From Bdellovibrionaceae bacterium UBA1609 (lineage in GTDB: Bacteria; Bdellovibrionota; Bdellovibrionia; Bdellovibrionales; UBA1609): a stretch of 64,000 nt of DNA. Every line of letters starts with the position of its first letter. Position 1 is the stretch's first letter. The stretch spans positions 1 through 64,000 of the forward strand of contig DCMZ01000001.1 in NCBI GenBank assembly GCA_002321895.1. The letters are read 5' to 3'. Under the pieces are notes generated by a model. The model made no database searches, was not told the DNA's origin, and worked only from the letters and a program-made list of their open reading frames with translations. Position numbers and translations under genes: made by a program. Of this stretch, positions 1 through 8,554 are shown piece after piece.

Positions 1-33
1 TATTAACTAAGAAGAAGATTTACGATGTTTGTG

Positions 34-170
34 TGGAGTTTTCCTCAAAGCCACGACGCCCCCTCCCGTTGGTGCTGCGTATCTGAACCTGCAGCAGCCG
101 AAGCTGATGCGGGGTTAGAGACGAAGCGCGAACAAAAGGGCTGGAAGGAGTGGTTTTGAGGGAAACTTCA
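34..170 (+). repeat. Dispersed structured repeat, copy 1
   Basis: The ends at 34-52 and 152-170 are complementary over 19 positions, 16 Watson-Crick. The other three are G-U pairs only if the plus strand is transcribed, which suggests a structured plus-strand RNA. The interior (about 71-150) aligns to the reverse complement of 32496-32648 and, in its right half, to 17355-17433. Shared blocks are AGCTGA-GC, GAGACGA and AAAGGGC followed by GGAG. An internal stem (AACCTGC near 86-92 with GCGGGGTT near 109-116) matches ACTATGC/GCATAGT in copy 3, so pairing is kept while sequence changes. Whether it is an RNA gene or a MITE-like element cannot be told from one window. Confidence 0.6.
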
Positions 171-229
171 CGAGAACAGAGCTAAACTGCATCTAATCAA
201 AAACATTTAGATGAGGCAGTTCATATATT

Positions 230-685
230 TTAATTGTCTAACCAGTCTTGAAACCACTTAAAGAATTGAGATCCTCCACCCGAGTAAATGGACTCATCGG
301 ATCTCTTTTCGAAGTCCGCATAGGCCACTTGATACTGGGCCACGATGTCCACAGAATCCGCATGGGACATAGAATAGTTCTCCAATTTCTTCACTAGACT
401 TTGCTCTTCTGGATGGGCTTCCCCATCTACGTGCATCAAAATTCGAGCATAGTAAGCCAACACAGCTCGATCGGATTTTTCTGTAATCAAAGGTAAGGCC
501 TGATCAATATTAATGGGAGCTTCAATTTCTATTCGCAATGTTTTGCGCTGGTCATCAGAAAATTTAACGTTTTGTATGATACGACCGATTTCCTCGAGCT
601 CTTCCTTTTTAAGAATGCCGTCTTTCTGTGCCATAGCCAAAACACAACGGAACATATGAAATTTACTTTCGCTCACTCCAGACAT
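230..685 (-). CDS. TerB-like helical protein
   Basis: A 151-residue soluble, mostly helical protein with no signal peptide. Its pattern resembles the TerB/DjlA-type domain: an opening helix with MAQKDGILKKEE, an acidic turn, and a second helix ending in MHVDGEAHPEE. These two D-G-x-[IL]/E-x-E segments look like the paired acidic loops of that family, which is linked to tellurite resistance and membrane stress but lacks a defined reaction. The ATG at 685 is preferred over the TTG just before it because a GAGGGGG ribosome site lies about 6 bases upstream. It lies about 100 bases downstream of the EEP gene on the same strand and could be co-transcribed. Family assignment is moderate; the role is unknown. 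Confidence 0.6.
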   Translation of the reverse strand: MSGVSESKFHMFRCVLAMAQKDGILKKEELEEIGRIIQNVKFSDDQRKTLRIEIEAPINIDQALPLITEKSDRAVLAYYARILMHVDGEAHPEEQSLVKKLENYSMSHADSVDIVAQYQVAYADFEKRSDESIYSGGGSQFFKWFQDWLDN

Positions 686-790
686 CAAATCCCCCTCTAT
701 CCGACAGAGATTAAATGGTACTGAATTCAGCCCACGAAGAAAAGGAGTTTCCCAAAGTATAGACTCTGGCTGGATAGCGGCTAGCCCCCC

Positions 791-2008
791 CTATCGCGTA
801 ATGTCCACAAACAAAGGGAGATGGTCACTGGCCGTTATTAGCTCATGATAACGCTCTGAAATCGCAGCGGCACAGCTCACGCCATCGGCATTCCTGTAGC
901 GCACCACCACTTTTCCCGGCTGATCGTAGCCCCGTCCGGAATGCTTAGTGCACCCCAACTCCTCACGACTCTCTTCCGCTGAGTACACACCCGCTCGAGA
1001 AACCTTTAAATCCTTACTCAGCAATATATAATCCAGTTGCGCTTTAAATCCACCCGGGGCCAAAGAACTACCAATGTAAGTGATCACAGGGTCGGCCATC
1101 CACATTTGAAATTCATCATAAAAAGCTCTGATCACCTCGGCTCCGAGATTGTCGCTTCCCACATCCACATTCCAGTCACCCATAGCCACAAAGGAATCTC
1201 CTGGGGATAGAGGTGTTACTCCTTCAATGCCTTCTATGCCGGAGCGATCACTGCCTAAATACCACTGCAGAAATCTTAATTGGTCTTTATTGCGTTGATA
1301 GTTAGGAGATTTGTCGTTACCAAAATGAAAAGCTGGCACCGAGTGAAAGACAATCACATGCAACGGCTTCCCCTGAAACTGGATCTCAACATGAGTAAAG
1401 TTTTTATCAAATAACAACATGTCCTCAGGAAGAGGCTGACCATTGCCATCATTAAATTGCGATAAGTCTAGAGTGGGGCTCACCTGGGACCACAAGATTT
1501 GGCTGTATTCCTTAACCCTACCCACTGGTTTTAAACTCAATAACCCGGTGGAGTACTGAGCCGGAAACATACCAAAATTGAGAGGGTCCGAATACAATTG
1601 GCGCTCCTCTGCTGTGGGGGACGATACCACATAGGTACCATCGGGACGAGGCTCCGAAAGAGCTCCCGTATTTGCCGGATAAAATACCGACGCCGCACCT
1701 GCCATTCCAAATTGCGCGCTCAATTTATTTAAATTCTCCCCCGAAGTTACAAAGCTGGAATCCGGGACTCCTGGTAAGTCATACTGAACTTCGTTGAGCG
1801 AAAGTAATTCCGGCCGTAGCCTTAAAAGGATATTCCTAACAGCCTGCAGCTGGTTGAGATTGGAAGCCCCTAACTGAGAGTGAATTTTTAAAGAGTGCAG
1901 TTCTTTAATATTATAATGCACTATCCTCAATGGATTATTTTCAGTGGCCTGAGTGGAAAATTGGATTCCAATAAACAGTGTCAACACAGCAAAAAACAAT
2001 ACTTTCAT
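791..2008 (-). CDS. Exported endonuclease/exonuclease/phosphatase-family protein
   Basis: A 405-residue protein with a Sec signal peptide (about residues 1-21, ending STQA). The rest matches the EEP (DNase I-like) fold: HYNIKEL near the start, the metal-binding Glu in LSLNEVQYD, GDWNVDVGSDN in the middle and a C-terminal ASDHLPLFVDI carrying the family Asp-His pair. Such enzymes cleave phosphodiesters in nucleic acids, sphingolipids or inositol phosphates. An exported form would act in the periplasm or outside the cell, where nucleic acid or lipid breakdown are both possible; the sequence does not decide. GGAG lies upstream of the ATG. It is divergent from the cytochrome gene. Confidence 0.8.
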   Translation of the reverse strand: MKVLFFAVLTLFIGIQFSTQATENNPLRIVHYNIKELHSLKIHSQLGASNLNQLQAVRNILLRLRPELLSLNEVQYDLPGVPDSSFVTSGENLNKLSAQFGMAGAASVFYPANTGALSEPRPDGTYVVSSPTAEERQLYSDPLNFGMFPAQYSTGLLSLKPVGRVKEYSQILWSQVSPTLDLSQFNDGNGQPLPEDMLLFDKNFTHVEIQFQGKPLHVIVFHSVPAFHFGNDKSPNYQRNKDQLRFLQWYLGSDRSGIEGIEGVTPLSPGDSFVAMGDWNVDVGSDNLGAEVIRAFYDEFQMWMADPVITYIGSSLAPGGFKAQLDYILLSKDLKVSRAGVYSAEESREELGCTKHSGRGYDQPGKVVVRYRNADGVSCAAAISERYHELITASDHLPLFVDITR

Positions 2009-2202
2009 GGGTCGCTCCTTACCCCCTACTTAGCACAATTTTTAATGGCAAACCAACAACAGTTATGTTGAATAACAGGGCTGAAACCCTGAGGGCGCGC
2101 TCAATGTCCAACCAGGCCAATATGGCGTCCGGTTTTCCCAAAAGCTCTACAGAATTCTAATAAAGCATACTATTTTTAGGTCATGATCGAAGGAGTGATC
2201 TT

Positions 2203-3909
2203 ATGACCCGAATGGTGCTGCTTATTGCATTAACGACGCCCCTATTTGGTTGGGCCAACAGTCAATTGTGGGAGGAAGGATACCCCACACCCATAAACGG
2301 ACTTAGCAATCCCTATAATCTGGATGATGCAGAACTGGAAGAACATGTACGCCAGGGTCGCCTGCATGGGCTGAACTATCCGGTGGAAGTGACTGGAATT
2401 CTTTTACCCTACGAACCCATGCGCAGAGCCCTTTCTGCAGAAGGTCCCTCTAAAATTAAAAAATGGCTGCAAAGACAAATGCAGAAATACACCAGCTGGA
2501 ACGACTTTGACGACATGACTGCTTGGTTAGGCCTACACTCCTATCCCGAAGAAGAAGGGGAAGGGGCTTACTTTGTTCCATTTAAAGACCATGAAGCTCC
2601 CTCTACGAGAATGGGCATCAGTTTTTTGGAACGGCATGATTCCCAAGGCTTTACGATTTCCTGTGCCGCTTGCCATTCCGCCAATCTGTTTGGTCGTAAA
2701 GTGATGGGTATGACCAATCGCTTTCCTCGAGCCAATGAGTTTTTTGTGATCGGAAAAAAGGGATTTCGACGGGTGCTGCCCAGTATGTTTAAGTTTGGAA
2801 CCGGCGCCACTCGCCGTGAGAAAAAAATGTACAAAGAGTCCCGTAAAAACATTAAATACGTTGAAGCTCGAAATCCCGTCGCCTTAGGCCTCGACACCTC
2901 ATTGGCGCATACAGCTCTCTCCCTCTCGCAAAGGGAAAAGGACGAGTATGCGTCGAAGAAAGGTTGGCTTTTAGATGTACCGGAAGACGAGGCTGAGGTC
3001 TTTAAACGGGGCCGCGAAGAACGTCTTCGTCATTTTGTGGCCGACTCTAAACCCCAACCTTGGTGGATCGTTAAATACAAAAACAAGTGGTTGGCCGACG
3101 GTTCTGTCGTGGCCGGTAATCCTATTTTAACCAATCTTCTTTGGAATGAGATAGGGCGTGGTACCGATTTGAAGGAACTGGAAACCTGGATTGAAACCAA
3201 CGAAGACACCGTGATAAAAGAGCTCACCACCGCCGTTTTTAATGCCCCTGCACCGAAGATGACAGACTTTTTTGATGAAAGTCATTTTGATATTGCAAGG
3301 GCTCAACGTGGTCAGAGACTTTTTGAAAATCGATGCTCTCGTTGTCACGGCGAATATGAAAAGGCTTGGGATTTACCGGAGGCTTGGCAACTATCAAAGT
3401 CAGAGCAACTGCTTACCACTGAAGTGCGATACCCGGAGCAGACGCCTATTAAAAACGTAGGTACAGATCCCCAACGCTGGCAGGGCATGACTTCTTTAGA
3501 ACAACTCAATGATCTCGCTCTTTCCAAAAAATATGGCATTAAAGTGAAAGCTCAAAATGGATATGTTCCTCCACCTTTGGTTGGCATTTGGGCGCGTTGG
3601 CCCTACTTACACAACAATTCCATCCCTAATCTTTGCGCGTTGTTTACACCACCTTCAGAACGCCCCGAAACCTATTACTCCGGCGAAGCTCTGAACCCGC
3701 AACACGATTTTGATAGCCAATGCAACGGTTATCCTTTGGGAGAACTTACCCCTGAAACATGGAAAACTGCAGAGCATCTTTATGACTCTCGCAAACCAGG
3801 GCAAGGTAATGGTGGACACTATGGCCGGATATTTTTAGACAATGAAGGTAATGAAATTTTAAGCGCTCAAGAAAAAATGGATCTCATCCATTTTCTGCAA
3901 ACACTCTAA
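2203..3909 (+). CDS. Exported di-heme cytochrome c, RoxA-like
   Basis: A 568-residue protein with a signal peptide ending near residue 19 (GWANS). Two c-type heme sites are visible: CAACH at about 154-158 and CSRCH at about 378-382. Length and the roughly 220-residue spacing between hemes resemble the RoxA/RoxB di-heme oxygenases and the related cytochrome c peroxidase superfamily rather than small electron carriers. It should be a periplasmic or secreted redox enzyme; substrate and whether it is a peroxidase or dioxygenase are not known. GAAGGAG lies 7-8 bases before the ATG. It is monocistronic, divergent from the EEP gene and followed by a palindrome and a gene remnant. Confidence 0.8.
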   Translation: MTRMVLLIALTTPLFGWANSQLWEEGYPTPINGLSNPYNLDDAELEEHVRQGRLHGLNYPVEVTGILLPYEPMRRALSAEGPSKIKKWLQRQMQKYTSWNDFDDMTAWLGLHSYPEEEGEGAYFVPFKDHEAPSTRMGISFLERHDSQGFTISCAACHSANLFGRKVMGMTNRFPRANEFFVIGKKGFRRVLPSMFKFGTGATRREKKMYKESRKNIKYVEARNPVALGLDTSLAHTALSLSQREKDEYASKKGWLLDVPEDEAEVFKRGREERLRHFVADSKPQPWWIVKYKNKWLADGSVVAGNPILTNLLWNEIGRGTDLKELETWIETNEDTVIKELTTAVFNAPAPKMTDFFDESHFDIARAQRGQRLFENRCSRCHGEYEKAWDLPEAWQLSKSEQLLTTEVRYPEQTPIKNVGTDPQRWQGMTSLEQLNDLALSKKYGIKVKAQNGYVPPPLVGIWARWPYLHNNSIPNLCALFTPPSERPETYYSGEALNPQHDFDSQCNGYPLGELTPETWKTAEHLYDSRKPGQGNGGHYGRIFLDNEGNEILSAQEKMDLIHFLQTL

Positions 3910-3914
3910 CGACT

Positions 3915-3935
3915 AAAAGGTGCCTGGCACCTTTT
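3915..3935. repeat. Perfect 21-bp palindrome
   Basis: Two 10-base arms, AAAAGGTGCC and GGCACCTTTT, flank a single T, six bases after the cytochrome stop codon. The one-base centre cannot form an ordinary hairpin loop without opening 1-2 pairs, and no separate T-run follows. A protein-binding or mobile repeat unit is as likely as a terminator. No second copy was noticed in the window. Confidence 0.55.
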
Positions 3936-4142
3936 GGAGCCGCACTGCATTTTAAAAACAAAAGAAAAAAGGAAAACTGGCTCCCCAAAGCACCTTCAAC
4001 CACAGCTACCGCAAAAACAACTACAACCGCCACATCAACACAAGAACCAAATTTTCCTATACCCTCTACTAGAGCAATTGGCTTGCCAACTTGTGCTGGT
4101 TTTAAATACGACTACAATCAAAACTGTATGCTAAATAATTAA
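3918..4142 (+). pseudogene. Remnant: C-terminal tail of a Thr-rich exported protein
   Basis: One open frame without a plausible start codon reads through to a TAA at 4140-4142. It encodes a basic stretch, a Thr/Ala-rich linker (PSTTATAKTTTTATSTQEP) and a compact tail with two cysteines (GLPTCAGFKYDYNQNCMLNN). The composition looks like a real linker plus a small extracellular end. The alternative frame with an ATG at 3934 gives a less natural Gln/His-rich product. The frame begins inside the 21-bp palindrome, so the 5' part may have been lost when that repeat arrived. The parent gene is not recognised. A chance open frame cannot be excluded. Confidence 0.35.
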
Positions 4143-4261
4143 ACAAGCGACAAATTCGGGCATGACAGGGAGTGCAATTCGCTCAGGAGCAGTGCCAATC
4201 CTCCTTTGATTTTGTACGATGCCAAGTTCTTTCAATAAATAAAAATCATAGGAGATACCAC

Positions 4262-4765
4262 ATGCGCACTCTATTAAGCTTATTTATATTGGTGGGACTA
4301 GCAGCTCCTGCATCGGCATTGACCTTTGCTGAATCAGCTTCTCGTAGTCACAAAAACTATGTCAATGGTGGATTAGGAATGGGTCAAGGTGGTTTTGGAT
4401 TTCGGGGCGCCTACGAATACACCTATCACAGAACCTATAGTATCGGTGGCCTTATTCACATAGAGCCTAAAGATGAAGATGTAGCTGCACCGGCAGTGAC
4501 TGCCATCCATGCCTTTATGCGACCGCACTTTTTCCAAAGGACTTTTGATTTTTACCTGTCCCCCGGATTTGGTTTGGCCATCGTAGATAGTGGTGCAAAA
4601 GATGAGACCGTTATCGGACCCAGCTTAGCCATAGGAATTCTTTATCAATTGAATGAAGAAATGGCTCTTGGAGTGGAAAACCTAAAGCTTTACAGCTGGA
4701 CAGGAAGTGATTTCAAAGGTGTTTTAAGCGACACTCTTTTCGCTAATTTCAAGTACGGTTTTTAA
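4262..4765 (+). CDS. Small outer-membrane beta-barrel protein
   Basis: A 167-residue protein with a clear signal peptide (MRTLLSLFILVGLAAPASA). The mature part is a series of alternating hydrophobic/polar strands with Gly and aromatic residues (GGLGMGQGGFGFRGAYEY; LSPGFGLAIVDSG) and ends in Phe (ANFKYGF), the usual C-terminal signature of outer-membrane barrels recognised by BamA. It probably forms an eight-strand barrel. Function unknown. The start at 4262 has AGGAG 8 bases upstream; a longer in-frame extension lacks a signal peptide at its front and is rejected. Confidence 0.7.
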   Translation: MRTLLSLFILVGLAAPASALTFAESASRSHKNYVNGGLGMGQGGFGFRGAYEYTYHRTYSIGGLIHIEPKDEDVAAPAVTAIHAFMRPHFFQRTFDFYLSPGFGLAIVDSGAKDETVIGPSLAIGILYQLNEEMALGVENLKLYSWTGSDFKGVLSDTLFANFKYGF

Positions 4766-4783
4766 TCCGTTTCAAATTAATAC

Positions 4784-4803
4784 ACCCTCCCGAACGGGAG
4801 GGT
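4784..4803 (+). terminator. Probable terminator hairpin
   Basis: A 9-bp perfect GC-rich stem, ACCCTCCCG and CGGGAGGGT, with a two-base AA centre, lies 19 bases after the barrel-protein stop. No clear T-run follows, so termination would be weak or factor-assisted. Confidence 0.5.
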
Positions 4804-4885
4804 CTAACTCCTCGACACCTGTCCAATCAGTTTACATAACCTATTGATTTCTTTGTGTTTTTTTAACCTCCCTCGCCGTCTCCTC

Positions 4886-4894
4886 TGCTATACT
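4886..4894 (+). promoter_or_regulatory. Extended -10 element
   Basis: TGCTATACT fits an extended -10 (TGnTATAAT), 15 bases before the protease ATG. No good -35 is visible at the usual distance, which is typical of extended -10 promoters. The short distance implies a very short leader. Confidence 0.4.
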
Positions 4895-4908
4895 GTTTAA
4901 AGTGGACC

Positions 4909-5916
4909 ATGGGCTTTGGATCCGTCGTATCGAGGGGGATACTTATTATCTTTCAACACAATTATTTTAAGAATTCACCGCTGGTTTTAATTGCTATAGC
5001 CACGACATTCCTTACGGGATGTCCTGATGGGTTTAAATCTCCTGCCGGCACTCTCAGCGCCTCTCAATGCACGGAAACACAAAGCCTGCAACCCGACCGA
5101 TTCATCATCGGTGGATCGGAAACCACCAGCCGATCATTTATGATCAGTCTTCAATCCGTGGCTGCCGACAGACACATCTGTGGAGCTTCTCTTATTGCTT
5201 CGGGCTGGGCCCTAACGGCGGCCCATTGCGTGGATGGAACCCAGCCTTCACAAATCCGTTTAGAGATTGGCTCCAATGACCTTGGCATGGGACAGAAAGT
5301 AAATGTGGATGAAATCATCCTACACCCAGAGCTGAGTTTAGATTTTGAAACTGAGTTCGCTAATGATATTGCCCTCCTTAGATTATCCGAGGAAGTGGAG
5401 GACTTAGCTCCCGTTGCCATTGATTTAGGCCTTTTAAATTCACAGATCAACCAATTTAATGAGTTTGAGTTGTTAGGCTGGGGCGATACTGAAATTGGTG
5501 ATGGCTTAACTTTGCCCAACACTTTACAAAGAGGGATAGTTGACACCGTCAACCCAAGTGTTTGCGAAAACCTATTGGGCTTCTTTAACAGCGACTTGTT
5601 TCTATGCTTTGTCGACACCTCCGAAACACAAGGGTCCTGTAACGGAGACAGCGGGGGTCCGGCCGTAGCCTACCTACAGAATGGTACTCCCGTGCAAGTG
5701 GGACTCACTAGTTTCGGATTCGAAGGATGTTCCCCGGATCTCCCCAGTGTTTACACCCGAGTACAGACCTACATTCCTTGGATCACTGAATATGTAGAAT
5801 TGCCCAGTTTGAGTGACCTTGAACCCGTAGTAGACCGAGAACCGGCACAAGTAGATGTTAAAGTGGAGGACCAAAGCGAAGACCAACAGTCTTCGCCAGA
5901 AGCCCAAGGCTGTTAA
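4909..5916 (+). CDS. Trypsin-fold serine protease lipoprotein
   Basis: A 335-residue S1A-family protease anchored by a lipobox (FLTGC, Cys about 38), so it is probably attached to a membrane facing the periplasm or the outside. The mature domain starts IIGGS (about 66), the usual zymogen cleavage site. The triad is His106 in TAAHC, Asp153 in NDIALL and Ser248 in CNGDSGGP. The residue six before the Ser, where trypsin has Asp, is Gly here, so trypsin-like Arg/Lys specificity is doubtful. A hydrophilic tail of about 45 residues follows. The N-terminus before the hydrophobic core is long; a start inside it after GAGGGGG (about 4935) would need a non-standard codon, so ATG 4909 is kept. Convergent with the PhnD-type gene. 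Confidence 0.85.
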   Translation: MGFGSVVSRGILIIFQHNYFKNSPLVLIAIATTFLTGCPDGFKSPAGTLSASQCTETQSLQPDRFIIGGSETTSRSFMISLQSVAADRHICGASLIASGWALTAAHCVDGTQPSQIRLEIGSNDLGMGQKVNVDEIILHPELSLDFETEFANDIALLRLSEEVEDLAPVAIDLGLLNSQINQFNEFELLGWGDTEIGDGLTLPNTLQRGIVDTVNPSVCENLLGFFNSDLFLCFVDTSETQGSCNGDSGGPAVAYLQNGTPVQVGLTSFGFEGCSPDLPSVYTRVQTYIPWITEYVELPSLSDLEPVVDREPAQVDVKVEDQSEDQQSSPEAQGC

Positions 5917-5932
5917 TCAAAACCCTGTACTA

Positions 5933-6904
5933 CTATTCGTATTTTTTAGCTAACTCTCGGGCTTTCTTAAAGACTGCAATGGCTTCGTCGTACTCTGCAT
6001 CTGTGGTGGGAACAAGCCCTGTGATTCCCCATTCCTTTTTTAAACGTTCTAATCCGTCAGGTGTTTTCGCGTATTCTGCCGCCGCTTGAGCAATGGCATC
6101 TCGCACTTTGCCATACCACTCTTGGTCACTATACATATTCGCTCTTAACACCCATGGAGCATTGGGAATGGCATCGGTATACCCAATCACCTGTACTTTC
6201 TCAAGGGCATCAGGAAACTGAGTGAGTACACGCACCCGTGCATCCCGCTCTTTCCCATCTTCTGCTGGCGGGAAATAATAAGTGGCACCGGCATCCACTT
6301 GGCCTTGGTAAACCATAGTTACCACGGCATCATGCTTAATTCCAAAAACCACTTCACCTAAATCGATACCCGCCTTATTTAGAAATGCCGAAGGAATCAC
6401 AAAACCACTAGTACTGGCCGGATCTGTAAAGGCAAACTTCTTACCATTCAAATCGCTGAGGGATTTAACTTTTGAATCCTTGCGAGCAATGATCTGGGAT
6501 TTATATTCCAACTCTCCCTTGCCGCGCATCACTCTTAAAATTGCCTCTACTGGAAATTTCTTTTCTTCCCGCAATAAGTAATAGCCAAATGTATTCATAA
6601 TAGCTAGGTCAGCCCGAGCTGTACCAAAGGATTCCACCACGGCAATATAGCTGTTAGGAACGCTGGCTTTAAAATAAAACCCTTCGTCGGCTCCATAGAG
6701 AATCTGAGAAACGCGCTTTTCAAGGAATTGAATGAGATTTTTGGAAGACTCCATAATCCCCTGAGAATCATCACTGGGGACATACATAATTTTTAAGGGA
6801 TTCTCTTTAGTTCCGATAGCCCCGTTGTCCTTCTTACATCCCATCAATGGCAACAGCAAAAGAACTAAAACCACACTCAAAAATGTCTTATGGAACAATC
6901 TCAC
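5933..6904 (-). CDS. PhnD-type periplasmic binding lipoprotein (copy B)
   Basis: A 323-residue substrate-binding protein of the phosphate/phosphite/phosphonate PhnD family. It has a signal peptide with lipobox (LPLMGC), the family's GTARADLAIMNTFGY block, DLNGKKFAFTDPASTSG and GQVDAGATYY. It is about 58 percent identical by eye to the protein at 10247-11200. PhnD proteins deliver oxyanions to a PhnC/PhnE ABC transporter, but no permease or ATPase gene is nearby, so it may act as a sensor or feed a distant transporter. Start is GTG with GGGGAG just upstream. It is the last gene of the eight-gene leftward run, 11 bases after kinase B. Confidence 0.8.
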   Translation of the reverse strand: MRLFHKTFLSVVLVLLLLPLMGCKKDNGAIGTKENPLKIMYVPSDDSQGIMESSKNLIQFLEKRVSQILYGADEGFYFKASVPNSYIAVVESFGTARADLAIMNTFGYYLLREEKKFPVEAILRVMRGKGELEYKSQIIARKDSKVKSLSDLNGKKFAFTDPASTSGFVIPSAFLNKAGIDLGEVVFGIKHDAVVTMVYQGQVDAGATYYFPPAEDGKERDARVRVLTQFPDALEKVQVIGYTDAIPNAPWVLRANMYSDQEWYGKVRDAIAQAAAEYAKTPDGLERLKKEWGITGLVPTTDAEYDEAIAVFKKARELAKKYE

Positions 6905-6915
6905 TTTACTCCCCT

Positions 6916-7689
6916 TTATCTCCCGTAGTGTTTTACTGGGAGTCTATGGATTTCATTAAATATATCTCTAGCGGCCAACTGCTGAACCGCCTCTCGCTCC
7001 TCTTCATCGAGCTGAGATAGAAACACTTGATAGTCGTTAGGAGTTGATTTCATTTTTCTCCACTCAAAGTCAATATCCAAGGGGCCATCCGATTTGAAAT
7101 AGTATCGATCTTGTTTCATTGATCCCGAAAAACAATGAAAGGCATTCTTCACAGATCGGATAACGGCCAAACGACTCTGCCTCAAATTATCCCTTCCTCC
7201 AGAGATATCCAGTCCCCCCTGGGCCACCCGCTTTTCAATATTCTCCACATGAACAAAAATGTCTGAATTGGGTTCAAATACAAAAGCTTCTACAAAATAT
7301 CCATGCTGCCGAGCCTTATTCATAAACAACACCCGATGCAAAGATACATTGGTAATATCCAACACGATGTTCTTTTTAGACTCCGTGTTGATTTCGATTT
7401 GTCTAAAAATTTCCTGGTTCACCCATTCCCGTAAACAAGAATGAAACACATGGGCCGGATTAGATGAATCCGGAATCACTGCCTCTCCGTCAATCTCAAT
7501 GGTTTCTCCGTTGGCCGCTAATTGCTCTAACCGATTCACTCGCAATTCATCTGAAGAGATTCCGACCCAACCCTTTTCCAAAGCTCTCCGTATGGCATAG
7601 GACTTCCCGCTCCCCGGAATACCTATAGTAAGTAACATTCTCGGGCGATCTAATTTTTTAGGTTCGTCAAAATAGCCATCTAAATTCAT
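6916..7689 (-). CDS. P-loop kinase resembling polynucleotide kinase (copy B)
   Basis: A 257-residue cytoplasmic protein with no signal peptide. The Walker A motif is GIPGSGKS (about 23-30). The layout matches the kinase domain of T4 polynucleotide kinase and relatives (AAA_33 type): LLTIGIPGSGKS, then an SSDELR segment, NIVLDITN as the second phosphate/metal motif, and a downstream EKRVAQGG lid-like Arg segment. The acceptor substrate is unknown; RNA or DNA 5' ends, nucleosides or other small molecules are all possible. The ATG overlaps the stop of the CysQ-like gene (ATGA), implying coupled translation. Its ribosome site lies in a small palindrome, GGAGGCCCTCC. It pairs with the paralogue at 8555-9424. 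Confidence 0.7.
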   Translation of the reverse strand: MNLDGYFDEPKKLDRPRMLLTIGIPGSGKSYAIRRALEKGWVGISSDELRVNRLEQLAANGETIEIDGEAVIPDSSNPAHVFHSCLREWVNQEIFRQIEINTESKKNIVLDITNVSLHRVLFMNKARQHGYFVEAFVFEPNSDIFVHVENIEKRVAQGGLDISGGRDNLRQSRLAVIRSVKNAFHCFSGSMKQDRYYFKSDGPLDIDFEWRKMKSTPNDYQVFLSQLDEEEREAVQQLAARDIFNEIHRLPVKHYGR

Positions 7690-8504
7690 TGGAGGGCCTC
7701 CATTAACTTGGCTCGGTATTGGTCTATGACTGCATTTGTAGCCATAATAAATCCACGGTCAACCCTTACACCTAGTTTTGGGTCATATTTAAGAGGGTTC
7801 AAATCAAAATCCAATATTTGACCACCCGATTCTTGCAAAATAAGATCACTGGCCACCAAATCCCAGTAGGAACACCATCCATGGGAATTCACGTAAAGAT
7901 CCGCATCACCTCGAGCAATAACAGCCGCCTTCAACCCGATAGAGCCATGTTTCATCTTCTGGACAATATTCAGCTCACTCATCAATGCCGGTTCGCTGGG
8001 ATCTATTTTCGTTTGAGAGCCCAACATCATAAGGTCCTCCGGGTTGAAACTGGATCGAGTCGATAGTGGCTCGTCTTTCCCAGTTAGGCTATTTCTCCTA
8101 AAAGCGCCCTTACCCTTCTGGGCATAATACACGAAATTCTCGGTGGGATGCCCCACAGTGGCTAAAACCGGCACATTGGATTCACACAGCCCCAATATGG
8201 TGGACCACTCGTTCGTTCCTTTGACGAACTCCTTGGTGCCATCTAATGGATCCACATACCAAACCCGATCAAGCCCTATAGGTACGGCATGAGAATCTGA
8301 CTCCTCACCCACAAAGCCATCATTGGGAAAATGACTCCTGATTTGATCGGAAAGAAACTGATTCAACTTTTTGTCTACAACAGTGACTGGACTGCCATCA
8401 TCCTTTATTTCCGGATCATTGGCTCCAGAGAGTTGCGACCACTCCATTGCATGCGCATTGGCTTGTTCTGTAATTTTTAGTAAAATTTCGAGTTCTTGAT
8501 TCAT
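7686..8504 (-). CDS. CysQ-like phosphatase, inositol monophosphatase family (copy B)
   Basis: A 272-residue metal-dependent phosphatase of the IMPase/CysQ superfamily. Metal ligands are visible: Glu-Glu in GEES, the diagnostic DPLDGTKEF, and WDLVASD near the C-terminus. DPLDGTKEF is typical of CysQ/BPNT enzymes that remove the 3' phosphate from 3'-phosphoadenosine 5'-phosphate, rather than of true inositol monophosphatases. No signal peptide, so cytoplasmic. ATG 8504, with GAAGG 7 bases before it, is preferred to the upstream GTG. It overlaps the kinase start by four bases. Its exact substrate here is unproven, and its pairing with a PNK-like kinase is unusual. Confidence 0.8.
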   Translation of the reverse strand: MNQELEILLKITEQANAHAMEWSQLSGANDPEIKDDGSPVTVVDKKLNQFLSDQIRSHFPNDGFVGEESDSHAVPIGLDRVWYVDPLDGTKEFVKGTNEWSTILGLCESNVPVLATVGHPTENFVYYAQKGKGAFRRNSLTGKDEPLSTRSSFNPEDLMMLGSQTKIDPSEPALMSELNIVQKMKHGSIGLKAAVIARGDADLYVNSHGWCSYWDLVASDLILQESGGQILDFDLNPLKYDPKLGVRVDRGFIMATNAVIDQYRAKLMEALQ

Positions 8505-8554
8505 TTCAAAGCCTTCATTCACTGTATTGATGCTTCCAGCAGCAAACCGCCATT

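Noticed and set aside
25..159. Open frame of 44 residues starting MFVWSFPQ
   Set aside because: It lies wholly inside repeat copy 1, has no ribosome site, and the frame is not kept in the other copies, so it is best explained by the repeat's base pairing.
3934..4134. 66-residue Gln/His-rich open frame
   Set aside because: The overlapping frame gives a Thr-rich linker and Cys tail of more natural composition; this one has no ribosome site.
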